DNA of 64,000 nt from Blastocatellia bacterium. GTDB lineage: Bacteria; Acidobacteriota; Blastocatellia; HR10; J050. The translations under genes were made by a program, and so were the position numbers. Positions within the stretch are counted from its first letter, which is position 1, and each line of letters opens with the position of its first letter. Positions 8,708 to 18,056 of the stretch are shown piece by piece. The notes beneath the pieces are model-generated. The model did not search any database, was not told where the DNA came from, and saw only the letters and a program-made list of their open reading frames with translations. The stretch is taken from contig JALSQX010000010.1 in assembly GCA_026985075.1 (NCBI GenBank), positions 1-64,000 on the forward strand, written 5' to 3'.

Positions 8708-9427
8708 TCACTTGCTGGCCGAAGCTTCGGCGCGCAAGCGATCCACATCGTGAATCGTCACCGTGCGCTCTTTCAAGCTGAGAATGCCTTGATCGCGAAA
8801 CCGGCCGAGACTGCGAGAGACGAGTTCGCGAACCGTTCCGATGTGGGCGGCGATCTCTTGATTGGTGGATCGAAGCTCGAAACGAATACCTCGGGGCGTC
8901 GGCTCTCCCCACTTTTCGGCCATCTCCAGCAGATAATGAGCCAGTCGCTGATGAACCTCCTTGAACGCCAGTTCCTCGACCAATTCGACCATCCTGCGCA
9001 GGCGCATGGAGAGCGAACGCACAATGCCCAGAGCGATCTCTGGATGAGCGAAGAACAGTGTGCGGAAATGATCCTTGGGAAGGAACAACAAGGTCGTCTC
9101 TTCGATGGCCATCGCCGAGGCCGGGTAGGGCCCTTCATCGAAGGCTGGCAGTTCGGCCACTGGTCGCCCCGCTCGTTCGACGGCCAGGACTTGTTCGCGA
9201 CCCGTCTCGGAGAGCTTGAAGATCTTCACCGCTCCCTCATGCACGACGAACAGCCCGGGCGACGATTCGCCCTCCAGGAAGATGAATTGTCCGCGATCAT
9301 AGTGCTTGGACACGCAATGCTCGGCGATCTCCCGAAGGACGCCGTCGTCGAGCTCGGAAAAGAACGGGACGCGCCGGAGCGTTTGAAGGAAGGGATGTTT
9401 CGGTTCTCTCTGGGACGGTGGCACCAT
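8708..9427 (-). CDS. Crp/Fnr-family transcription regulator
   Basis: 239 residues: an N-terminal cyclic-nucleotide-binding-like beta-roll (FFSELDDGVLREIAEH through LPKDHFRTLFF), a long dimer helix (ALGIVRSLSMRLRRMVELVEELAFKEV) and a C-terminal winged helix with TNQEIAAHIGTVRELVSRSLGRFRDQGIL, a typical Crp/Fnr recognition region. The N-terminal cysteine cluster of Fnr is missing (one cysteine only), so it is not an Fe-S oxygen sensor of that type; the effector is unknown. The start at 9427 has AAGGAG seven bases upstream; an ATG seven codons earlier lacks such a site. It is divergent from the CopD-like gene, which may be a target (inference). Confidence 0.9.
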   Translation of the reverse strand: MVPPSQREPKHPFLQTLRRVPFFSELDDGVLREIAEHCVSKHYDRGQFIFLEGESSPGLFVVHEGAVKIFKLSETGREQVLAVERAGRPVAELPAFDEGPYPASAMAIEETTLLFLPKDHFRTLFFAHPEIALGIVRSLSMRLRRMVELVEELAFKEVHQRLAHYLLEMAEKWGEPTPRGIRFELRSTNQEIAAHIGTVRELVSRSLGRFRDQGILSLKERTVTIHDVDRLRAEASASK

Positions 9428-9773
9428 GGCTGTGCTCCTTATCCTCATCGCCAGGGGCCGATCCCCCCGATAGCAGCAGGATCGCGTTTCCCCACCAGAG
9501 CGACGCCGATCTCCCGCCCGCGGGAAGACGTGCGGCCCCCAACACTGCCCGGATGACGCTTTTGTATCGCGCCGGTCAACGCCCTGTCAAGGCCCGCTGA
9601 CCTCGGCTGTGATGGCGATGACGACGCGCCGGCGACGAGATCACCTCGCACTCTGAAATGAGGCATCGCCCCTGAGAGTTCACCGTCCGCCTCCCACTTT
9701 ACAATCGCCATGAGACTCGATATAACAATGCTCTCGTGGTCGAGCGGTATCTGATTATCTTTCTGGAGTACGC
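9428..9773. promoter_or_regulatory. Divergent intergenic region with promoters for crp-like and copD-like genes
   Basis: Plus strand: TTTACA (9698-9703), 17-base spacer, TATAAC (9721-9726), about 50 bases before the CopD-like start; a good sigma-70 promoter. Minus strand: TTGACA (9585-9590) with a weak -10 (ATACAA) 17 bases downstream may serve the Crp-like gene. I did not see a clear Crp/Fnr operator dyad. Confidence 0.5.
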
Positions 9774-10283
9774 ATGATGCGCTTGCTTTATCTCGTTTCC
9801 GTCTGGCTTCACATTCTGGCTGCCGGTATCTGGGTGGGCAGTTTGATCCTGGTGGCCGTCGCTCTGGTCCCATTGATTCGACACCCGGAGTACCGGACCA
9901 TCGCCCCTTCGATTCTACAGTGGACGGGCGAACGGGTGCGGTGGGTGGCATGGGCGTGCTTCGGTGTGCTCATCCTCACTGGCATATTCAATCTCGCGTA
10001 TCGAGGATTCGGCTGGGCCGACATCTGGAATGGCCGGTTGTGGCAGGGCCCATTCGGGCGCGCGCTGAGTCACAAATTGATCCTGGTGGCCGTAATCCTC
10101 TCGCTCAGCGCCTGGCACGATTTCATCATCGGGCCGCGGGCGACGCACCTCTGGCAGGACAACCCCGATGCCCAGGAAGCCAAGCGGTTGCGTCGGCGGG
10201 CCGGCTGGATCGGCCGCATCAACCTGGTGCTCACTTTGGCCGTCATCGCCTTCGGCATCATGCTCGTCCGCGGTTGGCCGTGA
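9774..10283 (+). CDS. CopD-like integral membrane protein
   Basis: 169 residues with four predicted membrane helices: about 4-29 (LYLVSVWLHILAAGIWVGSL), 55-75 (VAWACFGVLILTGIFNL), 98-118 (KLILVAVILSLSAWHDFI) and 146-167. The conserved pattern WLHILAAGIWVGSL in helix 1, the TGIFNL motif and the KLILV/HDF helix place it with the CopD/YcnJ-type membrane proteins, in which histidines near the helix ends bind copper or haem. The substrate is not proven. CTGGAG lies just before tandem ATG codons at 9774 and 9777; either could be the start. A strong sigma-70 promoter lies about 50 bases upstream. The gene is convergent with the CxxC thioredoxin-fold gene. Confidence 0.65.
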   Translation: MMRLLYLVSVWLHILAAGIWVGSLILVAVALVPLIRHPEYRTIAPSILQWTGERVRWVAWACFGVLILTGIFNLAYRGFGWADIWNGRLWQGPFGRALSHKLILVAVILSLSAWHDFIIGPRATHLWQDNPDAQEAKRLRRRAGWIGRINLVLTLAVIAFGIMLVRGWP

Positions 10284-10412
10284 TATGGATAATGATGAGC
10301 TCTCTCCGATCCTCGCAACTGCAGGAGGAGAGAATATCGGGACGCCATACATTATCCCTCCTGGCGCAGACGGAGAGGGGGGGGTCGGCCGTCAGGAGGA
10401 GCGATGACTCGC

Positions 10413-10940
10413 TCATCGCTCCTCCGGCCATTCCGGCAGATGGCACTCGGGGCACTGAATCTCGATGAATTGAAGCCAGGCGCGAACTTCCTTTTCCGGG
10501 AGTAGCTTGTCGGCCTCTTGAGCAACCATATGGGCGACGAGCTCTCCCCAGCGGTCGGCGATGAACAACGCCGTGGGCGGCACCTCGTTCTCCGGCCACC
10601 GCAGGTAGCGATGGAATACCTCGCCCTGAGCATCGGCCAGGAGGGGAAACGGCGAAGCCAGCTCCGCGGCCAGTCCTCTGAGCGTTTCAATCCGCTCAGG
10701 AGAGATGGCCAGCACCTCGGCTTCGAGTTCTCTGAATTCAGCATAGCGGGCAATCAGTCCGGTCAATCGCTGGTGGCATGAGGGGCACCGCCCGCCGTGG
10801 AAGAAGAAGAGAACGAGATTCTTCCGTTGCTTGTAATCCCACGGCCCGAGTAGGGTGGGGCGATTGGCGGCCGGGAGCCGAAAAGCGGGAATGAGCTGGC
10901 CAATCGGCAACTCGGATGAGATCCCCTTGGCGCTCACCAT
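10413..10940 (-). CDS. Thioredoxin-fold redoxin (AhpC/TSA-like) with two CxxCH motifs
   Basis: 175 residues. The N-terminus LPIGQLIPAFRLPAANRPTLLGPWDYKQRKNLVLFFFHGG is the usual start of the AhpC/TSA-redoxin fold, followed by RCPSCH, where typical peroxiredoxins have TxxC; the CxxC favours a thiol-disulfide oxidoreductase. The middle (EAEVLAISPERIETLRGLAAEL, FPLLADAQGEVFHRYL, PPTALFIADRWGELV) fits the family. The last 15 residues add CPECHLPEW. Both motifs have the CxxCH form of c-haem sites, but there is no signal peptide, so cytoplasmic thiol or metal chemistry is more likely. The start at 10940 has GAGGTG six bases upstream. Confidence 0.75.
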   Translation of the reverse strand: MVSAKGISSELPIGQLIPAFRLPAANRPTLLGPWDYKQRKNLVLFFFHGGRCPSCHQRLTGLIARYAEFRELEAEVLAISPERIETLRGLAAELASPFPLLADAQGEVFHRYLRWPENEVPPTALFIADRWGELVAHMVAQEADKLLPEKEVRAWLQFIEIQCPECHLPEWPEER

Positions 10941-11333
10941 GTTCACACCTCTATGACGCTCTCTTTTCGGCAAGCATATCCAGCCTCTCAGATAGCGTCA
11001 AGCCGAACGCCGCACCACGGATGCGACAAGCTCATCCCGGGAATCGGTCACGGGCAATGAGTCTCCTCCGACAGATCGCCTTCGCCTCTCCCGGGCGACG
11101 GTATGGGAGGGAACGCATGTCCTGGGACGGGCGGTCCAACCGTCACGGTTCTCCCCTTGAGTGAGATCGCGTCATGAGACGAATGTCCCGGGATGGGCGT
11201 TCCGGGTTCTTTTCCGGCGTCCCCCGGGAGGGGCCTAATATTCAGCTGGTGCATCGGTGAGGCATCCGGGGCTTTCTTTGGACGCATCTGACCAGTAAAA
11301 TAAGAGTTTATCGATCACTCACTATGGAGGCGA
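10941..11333. other. Gene-free region between divergent genes
   Basis: No gene, tRNA or clear terminator seen. The ribosome site GGAGG of the following small gene lies at 11326-11330. Confidence 0.4.
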
Positions 11334-11336
11334 ATG

Positions 11337-11603
11337 ATGAACAAGACCAGGCCACGACAGAGAGAATTCCGGGTCGGCGATGAAATTTGCTATGCCCTGG
11401 CGTCTGGCGTTCGTTATGGAACGGTGATTCGCGTCCTCGGAGACGCTGTGGAAGTCGAATTCGAAGACGGGCAGAAGGAGATGAAGAAGGTGCGCGATGG
11501 GCGGTTGCGGCTCATTCGTCGAGCTCATCAGGAGGAGAGTCCGGTCCGTCAATACAGCGAGGACGTCCGAGAGGTGCGCCGCCGCGACATTCATCGCCGG
11601 TGA
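11337..11603 (+). CDS. Small KOW/SH3-like beta-barrel protein
   Basis: 88 residues. The core REFRVGDEICYALASGVRYGTVIRVLGDAVEVEFEDGQKEMKKV is a small beta-barrel of the KOW/Tudor/SH3 type ('flow into a GD turn, then xGTVIxV, then VEVEFEDG'), and the tail is very basic and arginine-rich, consistent with nucleic-acid or ribosome binding. I do not recognise a named family. Tandem ATGs lie at 11334 and 11337; GGAGG at 11326-11330 gives a proper spacing only for the second, so that one was chosen. It is convergent with sufS. Confidence 0.6.
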   Translation: MNKTRPRQREFRVGDEICYALASGVRYGTVIRVLGDAVEVEFEDGQKEMKKVRDGRLRLIRRAHQEESPVRQYSEDVREVRRRDIHRR

Positions 11604-11727
11604 ATCCGGCTACAGGACGCGACTGAGACACCTCGACATTCCCCAATAGCTTCTCGCTTTGTATCGGGAATAGGAGAGAGCGGGGTCCATATCTCTCTCG
11701 TCAACGAGGCTCTGATGTGTACGACAT

Positions 11728-12963
11728 TCAACTCACCGCGCGACTGAATACGCGCTCCACTTTTCTCACCGCCGCCACCAGTCGATCTACTTCCTCTTCG
11801 GTATTGTAAATATAGAAGCTGGCTCGCGCCGTGGCGCTGACATCCAACCGTTCCATCAACGGTTGACAACAATGATGACCGGCACGAATGGCCACACCCT
11901 CGGCATCCAGAAGTTGACCGATATCGTGCGGATGAATGCCTTCCAGATCGAACGAGATGACACCGCCTCGATGCTCGACATGGCGCGGTCCGAAAATCCG
12001 GATGCCGGGCACGCGACTCAACTGCTCCAGGGCGTAAGCGGTGAGCTCCCGTTCATGCGCCTGGACGGCCTCCATGCCGATCTGCTCCAGATAGTCTAAG
12101 GCAGCTCCAAAGGCGATGACGTCGGCGATATTGGGCGTGCCGGCCTCGTACTTCCAGGGGAGTTTGTTCCAGGTGGCCCGATCGAGCCACACGCGACTGA
12201 TCATATCTCCTCCGCCGAGGAAGGGGGGCATGCGCTCCAACCACTCTCGCTTCCCATAGAGCACCCCGACGCCCGTGGGGCCCAGCATCTTATGCGCGGA
12301 GAAGGCGAGGAAATCACAATCCAGTTCCAGCACCCGGGTCGGCAGGTGAGGTACGCCCTGGGCTCCATCGATCAGACAGACGGCTCCTTTGGCGTGCGCG
12401 CGATCAATGAGCGGCTTGACGGGATTGATGGTTCCCAACACATTGGACATGCGCGTGATGCTGAGGAGCTTGGTGCGTTCGGTGATGATCTCGTCCAGGT
12501 CGTCCAGCGCCAGTCGTCCATCTTCGGTGATGCCTATGTGCCGGAGTCGAGCTCCTTTCTCTTGCGCCAGCAGTTGCCAGGGGACGAGATTGGAGTGATG
12601 CTCCATCTCGGTGAGGACGATCTCATCTCCCGGCTCGATGTACTGTCGCCCCCAGGCATAGGCGACCAGGTTGATGGCTTCAGTGGCATTCCGGGTGAAA
12701 ATGATCGTCGCCGGATCGGGCGCTCCGATGAATCGAGCCGTTTTCTCACGCACGTGTTCGTACTTCTCGGTGGCCAGCTCGCTGAGATAATAAATGCCCC
12801 GGTGAATGTTGGCATTATAATTCTGGTAGTACTCGACCAGAGCCTCGATGACGACGCGCGGTTTCTGGGTGGTCGCCGCGTTGTCCAGGTAGACGAGCGG
12901 CTTGCCTCGCATCTCGCGACCGAGGATATCGAAGTCCTTTCGAATGGCTTGTACGTCCAACAT
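11728..12963 (-). CDS. sufS: Cysteine desulfurase SufS
   Basis: 411 residues. It removes sulfur from cysteine (PLP, persulfide intermediate) to feed Fe-S assembly. Landmarks are YLDNAATTQKP at the N-terminus, the HHSNLVPW histidine region, DGAQGVPH, the PLP lysine K225 in FSAHKMLGPTG, and the persulfide cysteine C365 in RAGHHCCQP, the group II (SufS) form. The start at 12963 follows AAAGGAGGGCG with good spacing. It is the last gene of the suf operon, after sufT and sufU, so sulfur is most likely handed to the SufU homologue, as in Gram-positive bacteria; no SufE gene is present here. Confidence 0.96.
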   Translation of the reverse strand: MLDVQAIRKDFDILGREMRGKPLVYLDNAATTQKPRVVIEALVEYYQNYNANIHRGIYYLSELATEKYEHVREKTARFIGAPDPATIIFTRNATEAINLVAYAWGRQYIEPGDEIVLTEMEHHSNLVPWQLLAQEKGARLRHIGITEDGRLALDDLDEIITERTKLLSITRMSNVLGTINPVKPLIDRAHAKGAVCLIDGAQGVPHLPTRVLELDCDFLAFSAHKMLGPTGVGVLYGKREWLERMPPFLGGGDMISRVWLDRATWNKLPWKYEAGTPNIADVIAFGAALDYLEQIGMEAVQAHERELTAYALEQLSRVPGIRIFGPRHVEHRGGVISFDLEGIHPHDIGQLLDAEGVAIRAGHHCCQPLMERLDVSATARASFYIYNTEEEVDRLVAAVRKVERVFSRAVS

Positions 12964-13024
12964 ACGCCCTCCTTTCCCGAGCACGAACGCGCCCGCCTTG
13001 AGGACCTTCCGACCCGGCCCCCGG

Positions 13025-13351
13025 TTACCAACCGAGCTGCAGCTTGGCCGCTTCGCTCATCCGCTCCGGGGTCCAGGGCGGATCCCAGACGACTTCCACA
13101 TCGACCGAAGTGACCCCGGGAATCTCCCTGAGCTTGGCCTCCACTTCCATAGGCAGCACCTGGGCCGCCGGGCATCCCGGTGCCGTCAACGTCATCTTGA
13201 CCGAGACGGCGCCCGATTCGTCGACGCGGAGGTCGTAGATCAACCCGAGTTCGTAAATATCGACTGGGATCTCCGGATCATAGACGGTATGCAAGGCCTC
13301 GATGACTTTCTCTTTGAGTTCCTCTGTCGAGACATGGGCATCAGTCGTCAT
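13025..13351 (-). CDS. sufT: SufT / MIP18-family Fe-S assembly protein (DUF59)
   Basis: 108 residues, all one DUF59/MIP18 domain: KVIEALHTVYDPEIPVDIYELGLIYDL is the signature (D-P-E-I-P-V-x-I-x-x-L-G-L-I), and TLTAPGCPAAQVLP holds the conserved cysteine. The end, VVWDPPWTPERMSEAAKLQLGW, is the typical SufT tail. These proteins help maturation of Fe-S enzymes. It sits between sufU and sufS in the operon, and GAGGAGGAACTC stands before the ATG. Confidence 0.93.
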   Translation of the reverse strand: MTTDAHVSTEELKEKVIEALHTVYDPEIPVDIYELGLIYDLRVDESGAVSVKMTLTAPGCPAAQVLPMEVEAKLREIPGVTSVDVEVVWDPPWTPERMSEAAKLQLGW

Positions 13352-13390
13352 CGTGAGTTCCTCCTCGGCTAGGGAGTTCCATCCCTCGAT

Positions 13391-13843
13391 CTACTCAGTG
13401 GAGACGGGCTCCCGTTTTTCTTCCAAGGCCGCGCGCAACGTGTGCCACGGAAGCGTGGCGCACTTGACGCGGATGGGATAGTCGCGCACGCCGGCAAAGA
13501 CGGTGAGCTTCCCCAATTCGGGCGCTCCCGGGGGGGCCTCCGCCTCTCCCGTGACGAGTTCGTGGAACCGCTGGAACAGGGCTTCCACTTCGGCTCGCGT
13601 CTTCCCCTTCACACTCTCGGTCATCATGGAGGCCGAAGCCGTCGAGATGGCACAGCCCCGCCCTTGGAATCCGATATCAGTGATCACCTCGCCGTCCATT
13701 TTCAGGTACAGGTTGATGCGATCACCACAGAGCGGATTATTCCCTTCCGCCTGATGATCGGCATCCTCCAGCTTCCGGAAATTGCGCGGATTTTTCCCAT
13801 GATCGAGGATGACTTCTTGATACAAGTCGCGTAAATCGGACAT
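13391..13843 (-). CDS. sufU: SufU-type sulfur acceptor / Fe-S scaffold
   Basis: 150 residues. The IscU/SufU fold starts with LRDLYQEVILDHGKNPRNF, followed by the three conserved cysteines in NPLCGD, GRGCAIS and VKCATLPW. The insert between the second and third cysteines (VTGEAEAPPGAPELGKLTVFAGVRDYPIRVKC) and the R-x-K-C-A-T-L-x-W end mark the SufU subfamily, which binds zinc and accepts persulfide from SufS. It lies 21 bases after sufD and ahead of sufT, inside the operon. Confidence 0.94.
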   Translation of the reverse strand: MSDLRDLYQEVILDHGKNPRNFRKLEDADHQAEGNNPLCGDRINLYLKMDGEVITDIGFQGRGCAISTASASMMTESVKGKTRAEVEALFQRFHELVTGEAEAPPGAPELGKLTVFAGVRDYPIRVKCATLPWHTLRAALEEKREPVSTE

Positions 13844-13864
13844 CGGAACATCTCACCTCACCGG

Positions 13865-15226
13865 TCAGTTGATCGGCGCGCTCTCCGCCGCGGGGGCGTC
13901 GGGTAATTTGGCCCCTAACGCCCGCTCCACTTCGGTTCGAACGGGCGCGATCTCAATGCGACTGATGAGATCGCGGGCGAAAGCATAGATCAGGATCTGT
14001 CGCGCCGCCTCCAGATCGATCCCCCGGGTGCGCAGATAGAAGAGGGCATCGGCGTCCAGTTGGCCGATCGTCGCCCCGTGCGAGCATTTGACGTCATCGG
14101 CATGAATCTCCAACTGGGGATTCGTGTTCACCAGGGCCTGTTTGGACAGCAAGAGGTTCTTATTCTCCTGATGAGCACTGATCTTCTGCGCGCCGGGATG
14201 AACGACGATCCGCCCATTGAATACCCCGCGCCCGCGCTCATCGAGGATGCCTTTATAAAATTCGCGACTGTTGGAATGCGGTGTGACGTGATCGATGCGG
14301 GTGTGATGATCGACGTGTTGGCGATCCTTCACCAGGTAAAAACCGTTGAGGATACACTCGCTCCCCTCTCCATCGAGCACGACGCGAATATCATTACGGA
14401 CGAGAGCTCCGCCCAGGGCCAACGAATACGATAGGTAACGCGCGTCGCGGCCCTGATGAGTGTGTTGGGTGGCGATGTGAAACGCCTGGAGACTCTCGCG
14501 AACGAGTCGGTAATGATCGATGCTGGCATTCTCTTTGACGACGACTTCGGTCACTGGATTGGTGAAACAAGGGCTCTCATTCACGCTCGCATAGTCCTCG
14601 ACGATGCTCACCCGACTGTTCGGCTCCACGATGATCACGTTTCGCGGATGCGAGACCAGAGGAGGCCCCGGCGCCGTGGAGAGAAACAACAGATGAAGGG
14701 GAGCCTCGACGACGACGCCCGGAGGGATATAGACGAAAGCTCCATCGGCGATGAACGCCGTATTGAGCGCCGCGAACGCCTGTTGCTCGATGTCGGCATA
14801 GCGGGCCAGATGGGATTCCAATCGGTCGGGATATCGCTCCAGCGCTTGCTCCAGCCCGGTGACGATCATCCCCTGGGGGATGGACGAGAGCTGAGAGAAC
14901 TCCGGACAGAAGTGACCATTCACGAAAACGAGTCGCTGCCCCTCCGGCTCGCCGAACATCAACGGTCGGATCTGGTCGATGGTCACCGTTTGATCTTCAC
15001 GCTCGGCCAATTGGAAAGGGATCTTCGTGATCGGGGCGACACTGGTGAATCGCCATTCTTCCATACGAGCATGAGGAAATCCCAACTGCGCGAAACGCTC
15101 GATGGCCGACTGGCGGATCGCGCGCAACCAGGACGGATCTTTGCCCGACCGCCTCTCGGCCAGTCTCTCGAAATTCGAGAGGAAGATGTTCTGCGCCTCA
15201 GGCGCATTGACCGCCGCGCCGCTCAT
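13865..15226 (-). CDS. sufD: SufD, SufBCD complex subunit
   Basis: 453 residues. The protein forms the SufB-SufC2-SufD scaffold. Visible features are the N-terminal helical part (SWLRAIRQSAIERFAQLGFPHARMEEWRFTSVAPI), the right-handed beta-helix core and the C-terminal QLDADALFYLRTRGIDLEAARQILIYAFARDLI, the SufB/SufD signature. SHGATIGQLD contains the conserved histidine near the cluster site. The start at 15226 follows AAGGAG with seven bases' spacing and leaves a 12-base gap after sufC; a frame start at 15277 would overlap sufC by 40 bases. It is translated together with sufC. Confidence 0.95.
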   Translation of the reverse strand: MSGAAVNAPEAQNIFLSNFERLAERRSGKDPSWLRAIRQSAIERFAQLGFPHARMEEWRFTSVAPITKIPFQLAEREDQTVTIDQIRPLMFGEPEGQRLVFVNGHFCPEFSQLSSIPQGMIVTGLEQALERYPDRLESHLARYADIEQQAFAALNTAFIADGAFVYIPPGVVVEAPLHLLFLSTAPGPPLVSHPRNVIIVEPNSRVSIVEDYASVNESPCFTNPVTEVVVKENASIDHYRLVRESLQAFHIATQHTHQGRDARYLSYSLALGGALVRNDIRVVLDGEGSECILNGFYLVKDRQHVDHHTRIDHVTPHSNSREFYKGILDERGRGVFNGRIVVHPGAQKISAHQENKNLLLSKQALVNTNPQLEIHADDVKCSHGATIGQLDADALFYLRTRGIDLEAARQILIYAFARDLISRIEIAPVRTEVERALGAKLPDAPAAESAPIN

Positions 15227-15237
15227 GACTTTCTCCT

Positions 15238-16002
15238 TCAACGGACCACTCCCACGTTGGTTTCTTCCTCGAGCCATCCATAGCCCCTCTTCTCCAGTTC
15301 CAGGGCCAATTCCCTCCCGCCGGACTTGACGATGCGTCCATCATAGAGAACGTGGACCCGGTCGGGAACGACGTAATCCAGTAATCGCTGATAATGCGTG
15401 ATCAGGAGAATGGCGCGTTCATCGCTGCGGAGACTGTTGACGCCCCGAGCGACGATCTTCAGGGCATCGATGTCCAACCCCGAGTCCGTCTCATCGAGAA
15501 TGGCCAGCGTCGGCTCGAGCACCGCCATCTGGAGGATTTCATTGCGCTTCTTCTCGCCGCCAGAAAAGCCGTCATTCACTGGACGATGGAGGAGACTCTC
15601 GTCCATCTGGACCAGTTTCATCTTCTCGCGGACCCACGCGAGAAAGTCCATGGCATCGAGTTCGGGCAACCCGCGATGTCGGCGAATGGCATTCAGCGCC
15701 GTCTTGAGAAAGTAGAGATTACTGACGCCGGGAATCTCGACCGGATACTGAAAGGCGAGGAAAATCCCCTCGCGCGCCCGTTCTTCCGGCGTCATGGCCA
15801 ACAAGTTCTTCCCTCGATAGAGGACCTCGCCCGAGATGACCTCGTACGTCTCCCGTCCGGCGAGCACCTGAGCTAATGTGCTCTTGCCCGACCCATTGGG
15901 GCCCATAATGCCATGAACCTCTCCAGCATTGATCTTCAGGCTCACGCCTTTCAGGATCTCCTTGTCCTCAACCTTCACGTGCAAGTTGTTGATCTCCAAC
16001 AT
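15238..16002 (-). CDS. sufC: SufC, ATPase of the SufBCD complex
   Basis: 254 residues. An ABC-type ATPase with Walker [10 protein letters not shown] (34-42), the Q-loop [10 protein letters not shown] typical of SufC, signature [11 protein letters not shown], Walker [17 protein letters not shown] and switch histidine in [13 protein letters not shown]. It powers the SufBD scaffold rather than a transporter. GAGGATGAG lies just before the ATG at 16002. It is the second structural gene of the operon, between sufB and sufD, with gaps of 25 and 11 bases. Confidence 0.97.
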   Translation of the reverse strand: MLEINNLHVKVEDKEILKGVSLKINAGEVHGIMGPNGSGKSTLAQVLAGRETYEVISGEVLYRGKNLLAMTPEERAREGIFLAFQYPVEIPGVSNLYFLKTALNAIRRHRGLPELDAMDFLAWVREKMKLVQMDESLLHRPVNDGFSGGEKKRNEILQMAVLEPTLAILDETDSGLDIDALKIVARGVNSLRSDERAILLITHYQRLLDYVVPDRVHVLYDGRIVKSGGRELALELEKRGYGWLEEETNVGVVR

Positions 16003-16027
16003 ACCTCATCCTCACCTGTCGATGGGC

Positions 16028-17485
16028 TCATCCGACGGCTCCCTCCAGGCTGATGCCCAACAACTTTTGTGCCTCCACGGCGAACTCCATGGGAAGTTCG
16101 CGGATGACCTCCCTGCAGAATCCATTGACGATCATCGACACGGCATCCTCGGCCGAGATCCCCCGCTGCTGGCAGTAGAAGAGCTGGTCCTCGCTGATCT
16201 TGGATGTGGTCGCCTCGTGCTCCATTTGCGCCGTGGGGTTCTGCACGTCAATGTAGGGGAATGTGTGCGCGCCACACTGATCGCCGAGCAACAGGGAGTC
16301 GCACTGCGAGTAGTTCCGCGCATAGTCGGCGCTCCTGGTGATTTTGACCAATCCGCGGTACGTATTCTGCCCGTGGCCAGCCGAGATCCCCTTGGAGATG
16401 ATCGTGCTCCGCGTGTTCTTGCCAATGTGAATCATCTTCGTGCCCGTGTCGGCCTGCTGATAATTATTGGTGATGGCCACCGAGTAGAATTCGCCGACCG
16501 AGTTATCCCCGATGAGAATGCAACTCGGATACTTCCACGTGATGGCCGACCCCGTCTCGACCTGCGTCCAGGAGATCTTGGAATTCCTCCCCAGGCACTT
16601 GCCGCGCTTGGTGACGAAATTGTAAATGCCTCCCTTCCCTTCCTCATCGCCAGGATACCAATTCTGAATCGTGGAATACTTGATCGTCGCATCGTCCAAA
16701 GCGATGAGTTCAACCACCGCCGCGTGCAACTGGTTCTCATCGCGCATGGGCGCCGTGCACCCTTCCAGGTAGCTCACATAGCTCCCCTCATCGGCGATGA
16801 TCAGAGTCCGCTCAAACTGTCCCGTCTGAGCGGCATTGATGCGGAAGTAGGTGGACAACTCCATGGGACAGCGCACGCCCTTGGGAACGTAGACGAAGGA
16901 CCCATCGCTGAACACGGCCGAATTGAGAGCGGCAAAGAAGTTATCCGTGTAGGGCACAACCGAGCCCAGCCACTTGCGCACCAACTCGGGATGCTCCTGA
17001 ACGGCCTCCGAAAACGAGCAGAAGATAATGCCCAATTGGGCTAATTTCTCTTTGAACGTGGTCGCCACCGAGACGCTATCGAACACCGCATCCACGGCGA
17101 CGCCAGCGAGCATCTCCTGTTCCCGGAGGGGAATCCCCAGCTTCTCATAGGTGGCCCGCAGTTGAGGGTCCACCTCATCGAGGCTCCGGGGTCGCTTCTT
17201 CTGCTTGGGCGCCGCATAGTAGCGAATGGCCTGATAATCAATGGGTGGATAGGTGACGTTGGCCCATCGAGGTTCCGCCCCGGCTCGCTCCAACTCTGCC
17301 CAGTATCGATAGGCCTTCAATCGCCATTCGGTCAACCACTCGGGTTCGTTCTTCTTGGCCGAGATCATGCGAACGATCTCTTCATTGAGCCCGCAGGGGA
17401 ACACCTCCTGCTCAATGGGCGTCACGAACCCGTATTCATATTCCTTATCGACAAGCCGCTGGATCTTATCTGATGCCGTGGCCAT
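16028..17485 (-). CDS. sufB: SufB, scaffold of Fe-S assembly
   Basis: 485 residues. Strong match to Suf[28 protein letters not shown] at the N-terminus, [82 protein letters not shown], and [23 protein letters not shown] with the conserved cysteine near the C-terminus. It is the assembly platform of the SufBCD complex. The start at 17485 follows GGGAGGTACC. It is the first structural gene of the operon, 79 bases after the Rrf2 regulator gene. Confidence 0.97.
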   Translation of the reverse strand: MATASDKIQRLVDKEYEYGFVTPIEQEVFPCGLNEEIVRMISAKKNEPEWLTEWRLKAYRYWAELERAGAEPRWANVTYPPIDYQAIRYYAAPKQKKRPRSLDEVDPQLRATYEKLGIPLREQEMLAGVAVDAVFDSVSVATTFKEKLAQLGIIFCSFSEAVQEHPELVRKWLGSVVPYTDNFFAALNSAVFSDGSFVYVPKGVRCPMELSTYFRINAAQTGQFERTLIIADEGSYVSYLEGCTAPMRDENQLHAAVVELIALDDATIKYSTIQNWYPGDEEGKGGIYNFVTKRGKCLGRNSKISWTQVETGSAITWKYPSCILIGDNSVGEFYSVAITNNYQQADTGTKMIHIGKNTRSTIISKGISAGHGQNTYRGLVKITRSADYARNYSQCDSLLLGDQCGAHTFPYIDVQNPTAQMEHEATTSKISEDQLFYCQQRGISAEDAVSMIVNGFCREVIRELPMEFAVEAQKLLGISLEGAVG

Positions 17486-17527
17486 CTTGGGTACCTCCCT
17501 GCTGCATCAGTCTGGTTGAGTGCGAAA

Positions 17528-17543
17528 ACATAACTAAAAAGTC
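17528..17543. promoter_or_regulatory. Candidate Rrf2 operator before sufB
   Basis: ACATAAC (17528) runs into AACTAAAAAGTC (17532-17543). The order and the (A/G)ACT-N5-GTC core resemble the element before the rrf2-like gene at 18057-18077, and loosely an IscR type 1 site. Weak but repeated signal. Confidence 0.35.
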
Positions 17544-17564
17544 ATAATTATCGAGAAAAAAACC

Positions 17565-18032
17565 TCATACCAGCTCCAGTTGAGCCCGGCTCTTCTTCAT
17601 CAAGCTGTGCTCGACGTCCTTTTCGTCTTCCAACAGTTCGGAGAGCGGGACTTGATCGAGCAGGCTTTGAATATAGAACGCCACTCGCCAGAGGGGCCGG
17701 AGACCACAGTTCTGCATGTGCACACAGGAATCCACATTGCCGGTGAATTGATTACAAATCTCAGCATCGGAGGCAAATCCCCCCAGCGCCCGCACCACTT
17801 CTCCCAGATAAATCTCTTCGGGCGGACGCGCCAGACAATACCCCCCATTGATCCCGCGCACACTCCGCGTCAGTCCCGCCCGGCTGAGCAAGTAGAGGAG
17901 CTTCTCCACGTACGCGACTGACAGGGCCTCGCGACGAGCGATCTCTCGGACCGAGAGCGGGCTTCCTTCTGGTTGCAGCGCGAGCTGCAAGACGCATCGA
18001 AGCCCGTATTCTTCTTGTGCGGTGATTCTCAT
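17565..18032 (-). CDS. Rrf2-family regulator of the suf operon (IscR/SufR-like)
   Basis: 155 residues. The winged helix has the Rrf2 hallmark MRITAQEEYGLRCVLQLA at the start and the recognition part LSVAYVEKLLYLLSRAGLTRSVRGINGGYCLARP. Three cysteines in EICNQ, DSCVH and QNCGL are placed like the Fe-S ligands of IscR and similar sensors, so it most likely reads Fe-S status and adjusts the suf operon. It is the first gene of the cluster on the same strand, 79 bases before sufB, an arrangement known for iscR-type control. Candidate operators lie before it and before sufB. Confidence 0.92.
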   Translation of the reverse strand: MRITAQEEYGLRCVLQLALQPEGSPLSVREIARREALSVAYVEKLLYLLSRAGLTRSVRGINGGYCLARPPEEIYLGEVVRALGGFASDAEICNQFTGNVDSCVHMQNCGLRPLWRVAFYIQSLLDQVPLSELLEDEKDVEHSLMKKSRAQLELV

Positions 18033-18056
18033 AGCTCTTCCAAAGATATTAGTGTG

